A stretch of DNA of 64,000 bases from Aphanomyces cochlioides (GCA_019828595.1 JAHQRK010000010.1:806001-870000); one strand, 5' to 3'; positions 12,674-24,528 are shown, counted from the stretch's first letter. Notes: a model not told the origin generated them from the letters alone. Numbers and translations: made by a program.

Positions 12674-13714
12674 TCAAAGTTGAGAAATGGTTCGAGGATC
12701 GGCGCCGAGGAATGCGATGCGGTAGATGGCCGTGAAGAGAGGGAATTCCTGCACGGCATTGGTATTCTGGATAATGTGGAACACTTCCTTGGCCGTCAGA
12801 GTGCCTTGCAACTTTTGTCCGTTCAAGACAGTGGCCTCCAAAGTTTCCCATGACACGCCCTTGTCCTTGACGAACAATTCGGCGCACTTGCGGTTGCGGC
12901 CGCCAAAGCAAGTCGTGATCAAGTCAGCAACACCGCAGCTTTCAAAGAACGTATCTTCCTTGATACCGTCGAAGAATCGGTAGCAAAATTTCTTCATTTC
13001 GATCAAACCGAGGCGGATGATAGCAGCCTTGGTGTTGCCACCGTAGCCAAGACCGTCGCAGAAACCAGCGCCGAGAGCGACCACGTTCTTCAAAGCGCCG
13101 CACAATTCAACACCGTGGGGGTCAAGGGCAATGTTGACGTGGAATGTAGGAGCATGGAAAAGTTGCTGAAGGATATCACCGTGGTGGAGATTGTTCGTGC
13201 CAAGTGTGGATTCGCAGAAATCACCTGCCGCGACTTCGTTCGCAACGTTGGCACCCATCAAAACACTGCAGTCAATGCCAACGCCTTCGCGGATAATGTC
13301 CGAGACGAGCACAATGCCCTTGTCGTTGAAATCAATTCCCTTGATGAGCGAGACGGCGAATGCATTCTCATTGATCACTTGCTTGATATCTGGGAGGAGT
13401 TTGCCCAAGAATTGATGAGGTAGGCAAAAGATCAAAACATCCGCTTGTGCTGCCGCTTCCTTGAGGTCGGCGACGGCCACAATATTGGACGGAAGCTTGT
13501 AACCTGGTAAGTACTTGACATTCTCATGCTCTTCATTGATGATCTGGGTCAACTTGCGACCGTTGATGAGTTCTTCAAAGACCCACATGTTAATCACAGG
13601 CTCAAAGACTGTCGAATGCGCAGTCGTGTTGACGCCAATGATGCGGGCAATCGCGCATGCCCAATTGCCCGAGCCGACGAGGCACACGCGTTTGCGATCA
13701 TTGAGCGAGGTCAT
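12674..13714 (-). CDS. GPD1: Glycerol-3-phosphate dehydrogenase [NAD+], cytosolic type (copy A)
   Basis: 346 residues, single exon. Interconverts dihydroxyacetone phosphate and glycerol-3-phosphate using NAD(H), linking glycolysis with glycerolipid and glycerol synthesis. The N-terminal Rossmann motif VGSGNWACAIARII is present, as are the NAD-domain segment LPHQFLGKLL and SLIKGID, and the catalytic block GVELCGALKNVVALGAGFCD with GLGYGGNTKAAIIRLGL. The length fits eukaryotic GPD1. I chose the Met at 13714 (MTSLNDRKRVCLVG) because the codon further upstream in frame is TTG, not ATG. It lies about 1 kb downstream of a second copy on the same strand, an apparent tandem duplication. No targeting peptide is obvious, so a cytosolic location is inferred. 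Confidence 0.95.
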   Translation of the reverse strand: MTSLNDRKRVCLVGSGNWACAIARIIGVNTTAHSTVFEPVINMWVFEELINGRKLTQIINEEHENVKYLPGYKLPSNIVAVADLKEAAAQADVLIFCLPHQFLGKLLPDIKQVINENAFAVSLIKGIDFNDKGIVLVSDIIREGVGIDCSVLMGANVANEVAAGDFCESTLGTNNLHHGDILQQLFHAPTFHVNIALDPHGVELCGALKNVVALGAGFCDGLGYGGNTKAAIIRLGLIEMKKFCYRFFDGIKEDTFFESCGVADLITTCFGGRNRKCAELFVKDKGVSWETLEATVLNGQKLQGTLTAKEVFHIIQNTNAVQEFPLFTAIYRIAFLGADPRTISQL

Positions 13715-14683
13715 GGTAAGATGTGAAATGGAGTTGTCGACGCCATCACCGTGGAGGTGCCACAAATAGCTTTCCGGTTACGACACGAGTGGATGTTGAT
13801 GCGACACGATGACATCACAACGTTTAACGTCACGTCTAAACGTTTAACCTTCTCTTCATTGCACGGTTTAAATAAGTTTAACCTATTTAACCTCAAAAGT
13901 GCACTTTGCCATTCCGGATACGACAAGTCTCTTTACCACAATGTGATTCAAGAAAGACTTCACAAACGATGACGAAATAGATGGACAAGATTCAGACGGC
14001 GACGAGAAGATGTAGGACATCCTAAGCTTTATGCATGCAATGCGACGATAATGTCGTGCTACCGAGGCCAGAAAGGCCATGGAATTCTTGTCTTGGAGGT
14101 TGCTTTTGATCGCCAAGGATGCTGTAATGTCTGATAAAAGATGGTCAGAAAGAGGATTATGGTTGACGTTGACATGGGTCATTCCGACTGGGAAATAAAC
14201 AAAAGCGAAGTGGGAGAACGGCGAGGAGTTCGTCTTGTCGACGCGAAACACAACGTATGAGAGGTGAAGACGTCCGCGAAAACAGTCTTTCAACTCTGAT
14301 GCTGAGTCATCTTTCATGTCAAGTCGTATGCACTTCGACGTTTTTATGTTTTCGTCATCAAGTACACTCAGGCTGTGCATGAGAAGAAGCACTACGTCCT
14401 GCAGTCCGATGAGTACCAGTGCTCGACTTGTAGCTCTGATCAACTTTCAAGCAACGATCTACGTGCAGTTTGCCCTTTGGTAATCCACACCCTCGAGTGC
14501 CTCATCCACGCTTTCCACTGTGGTATTGTGGTGCTTGTACTGGGATGTTCGACGTTGCAGTGTATCCCATCCTTGGCTTGTCACCGTGGCTATTTCGAGC
14601 GACAGGAAAATGCCACCCATGGGCTGCGACGTGCATTGACAACAAGATCACAATTCGATGCAAAAACTTTACTTTTTTGGATC
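13715..14683. other. Intergenic stretch with one weak minus-strand open frame
   Basis: Separates the two GPD genes. A minus-strand frame is open from about 14443 to 13883; the first ATG (14380) would give about 165 residues beginning MHSLSVLDDENIKTSKCI. It has a mixed, protein-like composition but matches no family I recognise. It could be a small gene or chance. No other supported feature is seen. Confidence 0.3.
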
Positions 14684-15843
14684 TTACACGAGACACGTCG
14701 AGGCGTCCGCCCCTTCAAATGCAATTTTGTAGATGGCCGTGAACAACGGAAACTCCCGCTCCGCTTTCGGCTTGGCAATCATGCGGTGAACTTCCTTGGC
14801 GGCCCATGTCCCCTGCAGCTTTTGACCGTGCAAGACCGTGGCTTCCAATGTTTCCCATGTCACGCCCTTGTCCTTGACAAAGAGTTCACCACATTTGCGA
14901 TGACGCCCTCCAAAGCAAGACGTGATGAGATCTGCCACGCCGCAGCTTTCAAAAAATGTGTCTTCCTTGATGCCATTGAAGAAGCGGTAGCAAAATTTCT
15001 TCATCTCGATCAAACCGAGACGGACGATCGCAGCTTTCGTATTGCCACCGTAGCCCAGACCGTCCGAGAATCCCGCTCCCAACGCTACAATATTCTTCAA
15101 GGCGCCGCACAGCTCGACGCCATGTGCATCCAGCACCACATTCACATGGAATCGATCCGTGTGGAACAACTCTTGCAAGAAGGCGCCATGGCGTAGACTG
15201 TGGCAGCCCAGAGTCGATTCGCAGAAGTCACCAGCAGCCACTTCACTCGCCACGTTGGCGCCCATGAGGACACTGCAATCTACACCAAAAGTCAGGTTTG
15301 ATGCATCGCATGCATCGTCGTACCAATGCCCAAACCACTCTGAATGATTTCCGAGACAAGCACAATGCCCTTTTCGTTGAAATCGATGCCTTTGATCAGC
15401 GAGACACCAATGCAGTCGTGCACGAGACCTTGTTCCTTGATCTTGGGCAGCAATGTGCTGAGGAACTGATGCGGAAGGCAAAACACCAGCACGTCCGCTC
15501 CGTCCACGGCATCTTTCAAGTCGGGAATGGCAACAACATTCGATGGCAACTTGTAGCCAGGCAGATATTTGACGTTTTCATGCTCCGTGTTGATGATTTC
15601 CGACAAGTTTCTTCCGTTGATGCTTTCTTCAAAGACCCACATGCGCAATGTCGGATGAAACAAAGTCGGATGGGCTTCCATGTTGGTGGAAATGATCCTC
15701 GAAATGGCCGATCCCCAGTTGCCCGAGCCGACCAAGCTCACTTTCTTCGGTTCGCGGTTGGTCGTGAGCTGGCATTGATGGAAAGATCCTTCCGCACACG
15801 TCGACTGCGGTGGTCGTTCGAATGGCGCTTGTGTGCTTTGCAT
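14684..15843 (-). CDS. Glycerol-3-phosphate dehydrogenase [NAD+] (copy B)
   Basis: Two exons, 15843-15324 and 15279-14684, with a 44-nt GT-AG intron at 15280-15323 whose removal restores GLGIDCSVLMGANVASE; 371 residues. Same reaction and motifs as copy A: VGSGNWGSAISRII, LPHQFLSTLLP, GVELCGALKNIVALGAG and GNTKAAIVRLGLIEMKKFCY. It carries about 35 extra N-terminal residues before the Rossmann fold, which might be a weak targeting sequence. Copy A has no intron at the matching site, so one copy gained or lost it after duplication. The start is the first true ATG (15843); the frame opens further upstream only with TTG. Confidence 0.93.
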
Positions 15844-16566
15844 GGCTATGCAAATCAAAAATGATCATCTATCGCCCGTGGTTGTTTCCTCAACCGCCTT
15901 GTCTTTGCACACCTGTCTCTGATATAAACCCAACGACTGTCACAAAGATTCGACTCCCCCTTCCCAACTCTGTCACGTCGCTGAGCTTGTAGAGAGAGAT
16001 AGAGCTTCAGGCCAAGCGGTTGAAAGTTCCAAGAGCGTCGTAGAACGAACCGCCGCTGCTTCTGGAGCTGTGACCGTAATATTTTCATGTCGACTTTGCC
16101 AACTGTGCAATTTGAACTCTTGTAGGTCTTGGACAACAAAGTTATCGCAGCCAAAGCATTGATAGCCTTCAGTAGTTCAGCAGTAGCTCGGGCCAGTGCA
16201 TGAACGCTCCACTGGGGCCTTTCCATGGTCATTTCAGTGTTTCGGGTGGAGTCTCCAGTCCTAGCTATCGACTACAGTACCGTAGCCCCGCAGCAGGGAA
16301 AAAACTTGGTGGACAACAGTGACGAGCGCTGGATGAATCCACAGAACTGATGGAGCTATTTCCACTTGATTCCCCGCCGAAGACTCCAGTTTGAAGCCCC
16401 GTGGCCTTCCAGGAGAGTCTGGACCGACGTGCTGTACTGTAGGTGCTATCCAACGAGAGCAATGTTCATGACATGATGAAGTCCATGATCGTCGTCGTGA
16501 GAGGAACAAGGTGACGACGACAGACGGTGGATGCTTGGAAGACGAGGACCGCCATTAGCACGATTC
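15844..16566. other. Intergenic, no recognised gene
   Basis: A minus-strand open frame with ATG at 16232 could encode 125 residues (MTMERPQWSVHALARATAEL...), running to 15855 just upstream of GPD copy B. It matches nothing I know and has a very basic C-terminal half, so I treat it as unproven. The stretch must also hold divergent promoters for GPD copy B and the metallo-hydrolase. Nothing else is supported. Confidence 0.3.
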
Positions 16567-17565
16567 ATGTCGACGTTGGAGCTGCTTGTCCTGGGCAGTG
16601 GACCATCAACGTCCATCCCCTCGATCCGCTGCTTGGTTTCCAACGACGGCTGTCGCGTTTGCTCGGAAGCGCATGCGAATCCCAACTCAAAGAACCGCCG
16701 ACTGAACCCGAGTCTCTTTGTCAAGTACGCCAGATTGAATCTCCTCATCGACTGCGGCAAAACCTTCCGCGAAGGACTCATGCGCGCTGTGCCTCAGCAT
16801 GAAATCTACCCGATCGACGCTGTCGTGCTCACGCATGGCCATGCTGATGCTTGCTTCGGTCTCGACGATCTCCGCGACGTCCAAGCCAAGCTGAACCCGT
16901 CGCAACTGGCGGCTCTACCGATCTACTGCAGCCGTCGCACTCGCCAGGAAATCGAGCCCAAGTTTGGCTATCTCTTCGAGCCATCCGATCCCTCCGTCAA
17001 GTCGCAACTATGGACAGCCAAGCTCCAATGGCGCGAGTTTGACGACATGACTTCCTTTCGAGTGTGCGACAAGGTTGTCTTCAACGCGCTGGCAGTGTGG
17101 CATGGCCACGGCTACCTCGCGAATGGATTTGAATTCGGCTTTGAAATTGGCCGCCGGATTGTCTACATCTCCGACGTGAGTCGCCTCACGGAAGGAACGT
17201 TGGGCCATCTCCGCCAAGGCGCTACCATTGACATTTTGTTCCTTGATGCTCTTCACGTCGACTTTCCCCATGGAACTCACATGAGCCTGAACGATGCCAA
17301 GGCGACGATCCAAGAGCTGCGGCCAGTCAAGACGTACTTGGTAGGCATGGGCCATACGTTTGACTTCAATGTCCACCAGCCTTGGCTGCAGACGTGGAAG
17401 CAATCGATGGGCATCGACGTCGAGATGGCCTACGACGGTTTGCATCTCGTGTTGTCGGAGGCGGTGACCATTCGACCGCTTGCGACTGTGTCTTGGCGTG
17501 CGACAATATCAAGTTTCTGTACGCCATGGCCGCGCTTCGTGTCGTCGCCAGTACTGCAGCGGTAG
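16567..17565 (+). CDS. Metallo-beta-lactamase-fold hydrolase (PhnP-like)
   Basis: 332 residues in one exon. The protein opens with LELLVLGSGPSTSIPSIRCL and a CRVCSEAHANPNSKNRRLNPS segment, as in the PhnP/phosphodiesterase-like branch of the metallo-beta-lactamase family. Metal-binding residues are visible in THGHADACFGLDDLRD (HxHxD), with a later His in WHGHG, an Asp in YISDVS, and a His in GMGHTFDFN. Family members hydrolyse phosphodiesters, for example cyclic ribose phosphates; the exact substrate here is unknown. The last roughly 30 residues after AYDGLHLVL look unlike the family and could be read-through of an unspliced 3' intron. Start taken at 16567; an in-frame ATG at 16531 would add 12 residues. 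Confidence 0.85.
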   Translation: MSTLELLVLGSGPSTSIPSIRCLVSNDGCRVCSEAHANPNSKNRRLNPSLFVKYARLNLLIDCGKTFREGLMRAVPQHEIYPIDAVVLTHGHADACFGLDDLRDVQAKLNPSQLAALPIYCSRRTRQEIEPKFGYLFEPSDPSVKSQLWTAKLQWREFDDMTSFRVCDKVVFNALAVWHGHGYLANGFEFGFEIGRRIVYISDVSRLTEGTLGHLRQGATIDILFLDALHVDFPHGTHMSLNDAKATIQELRPVKTYLVGMGHTFDFNVHQPWLQTWKQSMGIDVEMAYDGLHLVLSEAVTIRPLATVSWRATISSFCTPWPRFVSSPVLQR

Positions 17566-18651
17566 CTTGTTGCTCGCCTTCTTTGACAGAGGTCGACACT
17601 TACGCCACACAGTGGGCTTGGCTGGCATTCTTTCTTCCCAATAAAAGCGTATGTATCTACTGTACGAACACTCGACAATGGATAATCCTCAAGCGTGAGT
17701 GCCCTCGAGTTGGGTTCACGCGACATGCCGGCGGGAAGAGTCGCGTTCGATGGTCCAGTCGTCGTCGTGTCCGTCGCGGGAAAATCTCGTCCGTTGTCTG
17801 CAAATCCACCTTGCGTCCGCTCCGCCACTGAACTTTCTCGCCACACGCGTTCAACTCGTCGCGTTCTTGTCGTTCTAGGCTCGTTCCACATTGCAGTTTT
17901 ACCGCCAAGAGTGGCTTGGCGCTGTCGACTGTTGCATGGGCACACACACAGTACAGTGAAGCCTCCCACGAAGAAAGCATTTTTCAGAGGTTCAAATATT
18001 ACTTTTGACAGTACATAATATATCATAGTCCAAGTATCCAATCTGAGATGACCATATCGAATACTCACCAGCTGCCCATGTAATCACCATAAGAAATGAG
18101 TTTGTTGGTTTTGATCGTCTCGTGACTAGATTCTAACCTTACACTCACGCCTATTCAACTTGTCCTTGTTTCCAACCATTCAGCATTTTCTCGTGTGTAC
18201 TCTGCTTTCAATTTTATCCATCATAAATAATCTCATAAAGAACCTTTTGATTTCCTGCTCAGCCTCCAAATATTCTCACCAATGGCAAAACAGTAACACA
18301 CTTGATAATACCTTTGTCATTTAATACTTATTGATTTCAACAGTTCATACTGTACGATAAGATTTCCTCGTGGGAGGCTTTTCTGTATGCGCATCCTGCG
18401 TGGAAATTGCACTTTGGCCATGTCTAAAATTGCCGAAATTTTGGTCGAATTTTGGAAAAATTGCAATGGAAAACGGCAAATTACCGTAAATTTGCGTAGA
18501 AAATGGACGAAATGGACAAATTTGACTCGAAATGGGCAAAAGATGGTCCGGACGTTGTTGCGATCGTCAGGCTCTCTCGATGGACCAATCGGTTGCCACG
18601 TTGTTGTTGCTGTACACCGTCAAGATACCGGTAGATCGACTTGGAGTGGCG
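17566..18651. other. Intergenic, AT-rich in its second half
   Basis: No supported gene. A long minus-strand open frame (about 18068-17430) lacks an ATG start, overlaps the hydrolase 3' end and resembles no family, so I leave it uncalled. From about 18100 to 18540 the sequence becomes AT-rich with runs of A and T, and near 18480 includes the motif TTACCGTAAA, also seen at 48.0-48.2 kb. This part probably holds the promoter and 5' UTR of the receptor kinase. Confidence 0.4.
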
Positions 18652-21148
18652 ATGACGGCGGGGTTGGTGCCGCAGGTTTCTGCCAGTTCCATTATGGCAC
18701 TCGTAGTCCTCTTGGCGGTCGTGCTGACAACGACGCAAGCCACTGTTTGGCAGGGAAACCTCCTCGCGTCCGTGGCCCAAATATGCAACCAGACCAGACT
18801 TTGCAACGTCACGGTGCCGACATTATCCACACGATGCAAAGGCGTCGATTTTCCACCGCAGGATTGGATCCCGCCCGATGAAATCACGTGCATTTGGAGT
18901 CCGAATGGCACGGTCTGGCGAGGTATGAATCGCACGCGGTACTCGCCGATTCTAAAGACCGATACCATCTACATCAAGAATGAAATACGAGGTGGGATCA
19001 ATATCACTGCCGTCGAGTCATGGCCGAATTCAGCCCATTTGCTGTAAGTTCCAAGCCTCGCGATCATGTTGTATATTCATCGTTGCGATTAGGATCCTGG
19101 ACGATGTCGGGCTAGAGACGATTCCGGACGACTCGTCCATCGATGGCCATGGAGAAGAACTGCTGGTCATCCAATTGTACGATCCATTCACCCTCGCGAT
19201 CACTCAAACGCTGTACTCATAGCTGGCTCGCCAACAACAATTTGACTCGATTCACCTCCAAGCTCAGCTCAAACGTCAAGCAATTGTAGGATCTTCGCAT
19301 CATCCTCTTTATTCATTCTTTGACCTTCTAGGATTTTAAACGGTAATCGAATACGCCAACTCAATCTCTCAAGGACAAACCTCGACTTGCTGTACGCTCT
19401 TGTCTTGATTTTCTTCAGTGGTCATCCATTTCCATGCGTAGCTCCCTCCGAAGGAATAACTTGACGGACGAAACATGGCAGCAAGCCATACTTCCACCCA
19501 CATTGACCGAGCTGTAAGCATCCTTTCAGGACTTATCTCTGACATTGACGACGACAGTGATCTCGCACACAATAACCTCACGAAGATCAACGCAACGTGG
19601 CCACCCAATCTCTCCAACTTGTTGGCATTCCTCGCCGCGCCTTGAGTGCTGATGATATCATTGTAGGAATTTAGACGCCAATGCCATCACGATGGTTTCC
19701 AACACAACCCAGTGGCCAAAGACCCTGACAAATCTCTCACTTGCCAACAACTCCATCACGGAAGTCCGAGCTAGCTTTCCCGCATCCTTGACGCATCTGT
19801 AAGCTCACTTTAGCATCAAACGTGCTGACTACTCCATTGTAGATGTCTGTCGGGCAATAACATTACGGCGTTTTATGCCAACTATTCGCAATTCCAACTA
19901 CTCAGCAACCTTTCCAATTACACGAACGCCACTGAGCAGATCTCCAACTGCCCCGGCGACTGCACGACTATCATGAGTACACGCACAACCAACGTCACTT
20001 GCACGGGCCATCTTCGTATCGAAATGCTCTTTGGCGAGTTTCCCATCTGCATCGTTGCTGATACACCAAAGCCCAAGGAATCCAATACCAAAAAACTTGT
20101 TTGGATCGTCGTGCCTTCGAGTCTCGGCGCTCTCCTTGCTGCGGGGGCTATCTATTGCCTCTGCTGTCGACCCCGCCATGCCAAATGGTACGAGCAAGAC
20201 GTCCAGGAGGACAACAAATATCAGCCACCGATTGACATTACGTGTCGACTGCACCTGGACGTCCGCTTTGAAGACCAATTCCGGCCATATCGAATCCCCC
20301 CATCGGCTCTAGAACGCCATCGTATCATCGCCCGAGGCGGCTTTGGCATTGTCTACGAAGCGATGTGGAAGCGATCGAAATCAGCCGCTCCTATTTCAGT
20401 CGCAATGAAGCGCCTCCTGCCCAACCACGTCGACAACACGCAGTTGATCGACGACTTTATGCACGAAATCCGAGTCTACGCGACGCTGTCGCACCCTCGA
20501 ATCGTCCAATTCTACGGCATTACGTGGACAACCATCAACAACCTCTCGATCGTGATGGAATTTATGCCCCACGGCGACGTTTGGTCGCTCGTCACCTCTG
20601 CACCACCAACGTCGTGGCATGCACCACTGCATCCTACGATTGCTGTATCAAAACTTTCGATTGCCCTTGACGTTCTCACTGGTCTCATGTACTTGCATTC
20701 GCTGCCAGTAATTCACCGCGACCTCAAAGCAAAAAATATCCTCCTCGGGCCCCAAATGGAGGCCAAACTGAGTGATTTTGGCACGAGTCGCCCTTGGGAT
20801 GACCTGACCATGACTGCTGAAATCGGCACGGCGGCGTGGATCGCTCCTGAAGTGCTCAGGGGCGTCCGCTACACGTCGCAAGCTGATATTTACTCGTTTG
20901 GCGTCTTCTTGTCCGAGCTCGACACTGTCGTGATGCCCTACGCCGATATCTTCACGGATCCCAATGCCAGCGTCACGATGACTCGAACGCGCATCGCCTT
21001 GCTCGTCGTCGCGGGGGAGATCTCCCCTCGATTCCTCCCTGAAAGCCCCATTCGAAGCATTGCAGCGCAGTGTTTAAGCCACAATCCAGAGGCCCGGCCG
21101 ACTGCATCGCAGCTGTATTCGATCCTGAATGCAGCCGCGATGCGATAG
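18652..21148 (+). CDS. Leucine-rich-repeat receptor-like kinase (TKL type)
   Basis: Eight exons: 18652-19043, 19093-19176, 19223-19285, 19332-19391, 19442-19513, 19558-19620, 19667-19798, 19843-21148; 723 residues. A signal peptide (SSIMALVVLLAVVLTTTQA) leads an extracellular domain with N-glycosylation sites and short LRRs (for example LNLSRTNLDLL). Each LRR exon begins in the same codon phase inside the repeat. A single membrane span (about 374-397, LVWIVVPSSLGALLAAGAIY) is followed by the kinase (about 444-720): P-loop RGGFGIVYEA, VAMK lysine, HRDLKAKN, DFG and WIAPEVL. All catalytic residues are present, so it should be active. It probably senses an external ligand at the plasma membrane. 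ATG at 18652 is preferred; 18580 is in frame upstream. Confidence 0.9.
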
Positions 21149-21197
21149 ACAACACTTATTTAACAATGTAAAACCATTTTAAGATGCATCTTTCTAC

Positions 21198-23219
21198 CTA
21201 GTCGACTTTGATCGACGCGTAGATCTTCTTGGTGAACCACAGAGACGCCATCACGCCAACAGTACCGCAGAGGAGCGAGAGTGCGCCGGAAATGATCGAC
21301 ATGTAGCCAAAATACAACATGGATCCGATGAAGTTTTCCACGTCCAGACGCGTCCAGTAATAGTACGTCGAGTAGAGCATCACGTACGCACCACATGCGC
21401 CAGACACAATAAACGACCGCCACCACCAGTTGTAGTCTTCGCCACAGAGTTGGAAGTACGTCAAGACGATCGTGATTTCCATGCACGTGCCAATCAAGAT
21501 CAAAAACGAGAGAAGCAAAAAGCCATAGACGTAGTAATATCGGTCGGTCCAGATGGAGGTCAAGACAAAGAAGAGCTCGACAAAGATGGCCCCAAAAGGC
21601 AAAATGCCACCAACAGCGGCCGTCATGAAATTTGTCATGTACCAAGGTTGGAGTGGAATCGGGCGGGGAATATTGCTCGTGGCGACGGGAAATTCAATCG
21701 CAGGTTGACGGAAACCATAGAAGGCACCCAAGAAGACCAACGGGACAGAAACGCAAAACCACATGACGACCAAAACCATCATAGATCCAAAAGGAACAGC
21801 GGCATCGGAGCCAGCGCCCCAGACAAACAAGTTGAGGAGGAAGAACGTGGCAAACATGAGGCCAGGAAAGAGCGTCGACGTCAAAATCGTATTCAATTGC
21901 CACCGCTTGCCTTTGAACATCTTGTACATGCGCGAAGAAGCATAGCCAGCTACCATGCCCATCAAGACAAAGCAGATCAACAAGGCAATCATGAGCTTGC
22001 CACGGTTGGATGGTGCCAAAAATCCAATCGCTGCAAAGAGCAAGGTGATAATCGACATGCCCAAGAGCTACAACGAAGCATGAGAATTCGTGATGATTTG
22101 GAATTGGCCTTACTTGAAAACCAGTGCCAATCATGACGCAAAAGAGCATAGGTTGCGTAGTAGGAGGGCGAAATACATCAGCATGCACAAGTTTCCAGCC
22201 TGGACAAGAGAATAAGCTACCATTACAGCAGAATTGGCTGGAGTACCTGATTCTTCACGCTCTTCCATGCGTTCTTCTTCCGTTGGCACTCGGTTGTAGC
22301 GGGAAATATCACGATGCAAAGAGCGCATGAGGATCATGCCGACCATACCACTCAAGAACAAAACAATCAGCAAGGCATTGATGATCGAAAACCAATGAAC
22401 CTCGTCACTGCCACTACCCACTTCAAAGAAAACGTCCCAACGAGTGCGCCACGTGCGCTCGTTGTCTTCAACCCACTCAACACTGTACGTCCACGTGACG
22501 GGCAAGTCTTTGTCTGGTGTCTCAAGCAAGTAGAGATCCTTGGGTTCGTTGGCAGCAGGTTCACAAACGTCCATTCGTTCTGGTTCCTCGCCAGTGACAC
22601 GATTTTTCTGCTTGTAATCATAGCTTTCAGGAGCGACGACAAAGTCGACAATGCGGCCTTCGTCTGGATTGGGAGCCGAGAAATCGTCGGCGTTGTTGTA
22701 AAAGATTCGAATTTTCACATGGTTGTTCAATCGCGGCGTCTTGTCGATTTCTTTGTCAAAGATTCCGAGCGGGAAGCCGAGTTCTTGGATATCGTCATAC
22801 TTGACTGAGACTGGCATGTTGTCGACAATCCAATTCACGCGGTACTTCTCTTTTACCATGGTGGCAAATTTGTGCACTTGCTTTTGATTATACGTCGTGG
22901 AGCAGAGCACGACACAGTGTTTCGGTTCGAGAAATTTGAGCACATACGGCGAGTTCTCAATGCGGTTTGCTGTCAAATACTCGCCCAAGTTTTCGCTCTT
23001 GTACTCGATTTCCTTTGGTGTGCAAAACGGGAGGTTGTAGTATTCGATTGGCAACAGCGTCTCAGGCGAGCTCAACGAGTTGACGAAAAGCGGCACGTCG
23101 TCTCCCCTCTTATAAGTGACCATTTGGACCCCAGGCAGGTAAAAACCCGCCGCCAGGTTCGCCACAAGGTTCGCCACAAGCGCGCTCCATGCAAGGCGCA
23201 GCATGGATCCTCCTATCAT
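21198..23219 (-). CDS. TM9SF: Transmembrane 9 superfamily protein (nonaspanin/EMP70)
   Basis: Three exons, 23219-22247, 22199-22114 and 22067-21198; introns 22200-22246 and 22068-22113; 642 residues. An N-terminal signal/anchor is followed by the luminal domain (FYLPGVQMVTYKRGDDVPLF, NSLSSPETLLPIEYYNLPFC), then the diagnostic HADVFRPP and MLFCVMIGTGFQ joined across the second intron, and eight further hydrophobic spans. The C-terminus IYASIKVD matches the family's typical Golgi-retention end (KxD). These proteins sit in Golgi/endosomal membranes and help sort membrane proteins. Its stop is 49 bp from that of the convergent receptor kinase. The ATG at 23219 is the first true one; upstream in-frame codons are TTG. 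Confidence 0.95.
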
Positions 23220-24042
23220 CCTGTGCGACTTTGGAAAATGACTCAAAAATATTTTTTGACTTCAAATTTGTATACAAACGTTGATGTGGAATAATAAAAT
23301 GAAAAGTCACCCAGTGAAATTGTGCCAGCACAGCCGAGGGGAAAATATTAATTTATAGAGTTCCCATTGAACGGTTACACATGGGCCAGCAGCCACGCGC
23401 ACGGCACTCCTGTGGACACAGCTCGCGACTTGCGAGCTTCATGTCCTTTTGTTCGTTTCACCTTTCTAAGAGCTCCATAGTGTACGTTATTGTTGTTTGC
23501 TTGAGCTACAGCGGTGGTGATGGCAAAAGCGGGCCGTCACAATGCAGGGTGCTAGCTGGGGGATGATTCGCATACTTGGTCGCATCTCGTTCTATAGAGC
23601 CAATGCTTGACCTCGTTTTCAACAATTGATGCAAGATGGAGGGGAAAACGCTATTTCAGTCTGCGTCCACTACGAGCATCGACAATGCAAACGAAAGTGC
23701 AATGGCCACGCATTTTCAAGAGCCCACATGGCATGATGTGAATATTCTAACGTTAGGTTCGATGGTCGACACCCTGAGGCGAAAACCAAAGTTTGCTAAA
23801 GGCAACGCAGTATGTTGTCGTGGTCTACACATGTGAATTAAGATGTATAAGAGAATGGTTGTGGTCATAGGAACGACGAGGGAGGACAGTCGGACACCGT
23901 TTGACACTAGCCACGTTGCTCGCTGGGGGCGGACGCATCTCATTACTGACATTCTCACCAAGTGTCGTCAGATTGCAGTCAAAAATACTTCCTTGGAATA
24001 TTATTTTCCAGAGGTTCTGCTGTGGATTTGATCATTACCACC
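23220..24042. other. Intergenic, no gene seen
   Basis: Open frames here are short and resemble no family. The stretch must contain the promoter of the TM9SF gene (minus strand) and that of the acetyltransferase (plus strand). AT-rich patches occur near 23245-23290 and 23340-23360. Nothing else is supported. Confidence 0.5.
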
Positions 24043-24528
24043 ATGAGCAGCGACTTGAGGTGGACTTGTCAACCTCTTGATGCATTGACAGCCGCCCAAG
24101 CGTACAAAATCCTCCAACTGCGCTCTGAAGTCTTCATTGTGGAGCAGGACAGCGTGGTGCTTGACCCGGATGGCCGCGATTTGCTGCCCAGTTGCCTGCA
24201 TATGATGGGATGGAACGACAAGGAAGAACTCATGGCATACGCACGCCTCTTGGGTCCTGGCACGACAGGACCTGACCAAACCATCCCGCTCATCGGTCGT
24301 GTCGCCACACACCCGAAAGTTCGCGGCAACGGCTCTGGCCGTCGTCTCATGGAGGCAGCGATCGCAGCTTGCGAGTCGAATTGGCCTGGATTGGGATGCC
24401 AGCTTGGAGCGCAAGCATACTTGGAGAAGTTTTACGTCAGCCTTGGCTTCGCTCCGATTCCCGACTTTGAGCCATACGACCACCACGGAATCAAACACAT
24501 TGAAATGTTTCGTCCAGCGACCAAGTGA
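24043..24528 (+). CDS. GNAT-family N-acetyltransferase, ElaA-like
   Basis: 161 residues, single exon. The start resembles ElaA proteins: a short N-terminus, then AYKILQLRSEVFIVEQ, LDPDGRDLLPSCLHMMGW and LMAYARLLGP. The acetyl-CoA-binding motif A is clear: IGRVATHPKVRGNGSGRRLM (R-x2-G-x-G). The family's C-terminal AYLEKFYVSLGF and HIEMFRP follow. It transfers acetyl from acetyl-CoA to an amine; the substrate cannot be read from sequence. ElaA-like genes are mostly bacterial, so transfer is possible but untested. An in-frame upstream extension lacks similarity, so ATG 24043 (MSSDLRWTCQ) is chosen. Confidence 0.9.
   Translation: MSSDLRWTCQPLDALTAAQAYKILQLRSEVFIVEQDSVVLDPDGRDLLPSCLHMMGWNDKEELMAYARLLGPGTTGPDQTIPLIGRVATHPKVRGNGSGRRLMEAAIAACESNWPGLGCQLGAQAYLEKFYVSLGFAPIPDFEPYDHHGIKHIEMFRPATK

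Noticed and set aside
17430..18068. Minus-strand 212-codon frame
   Set aside because: No ATG start, overlaps the hydrolase 3' end, no recognisable motif.
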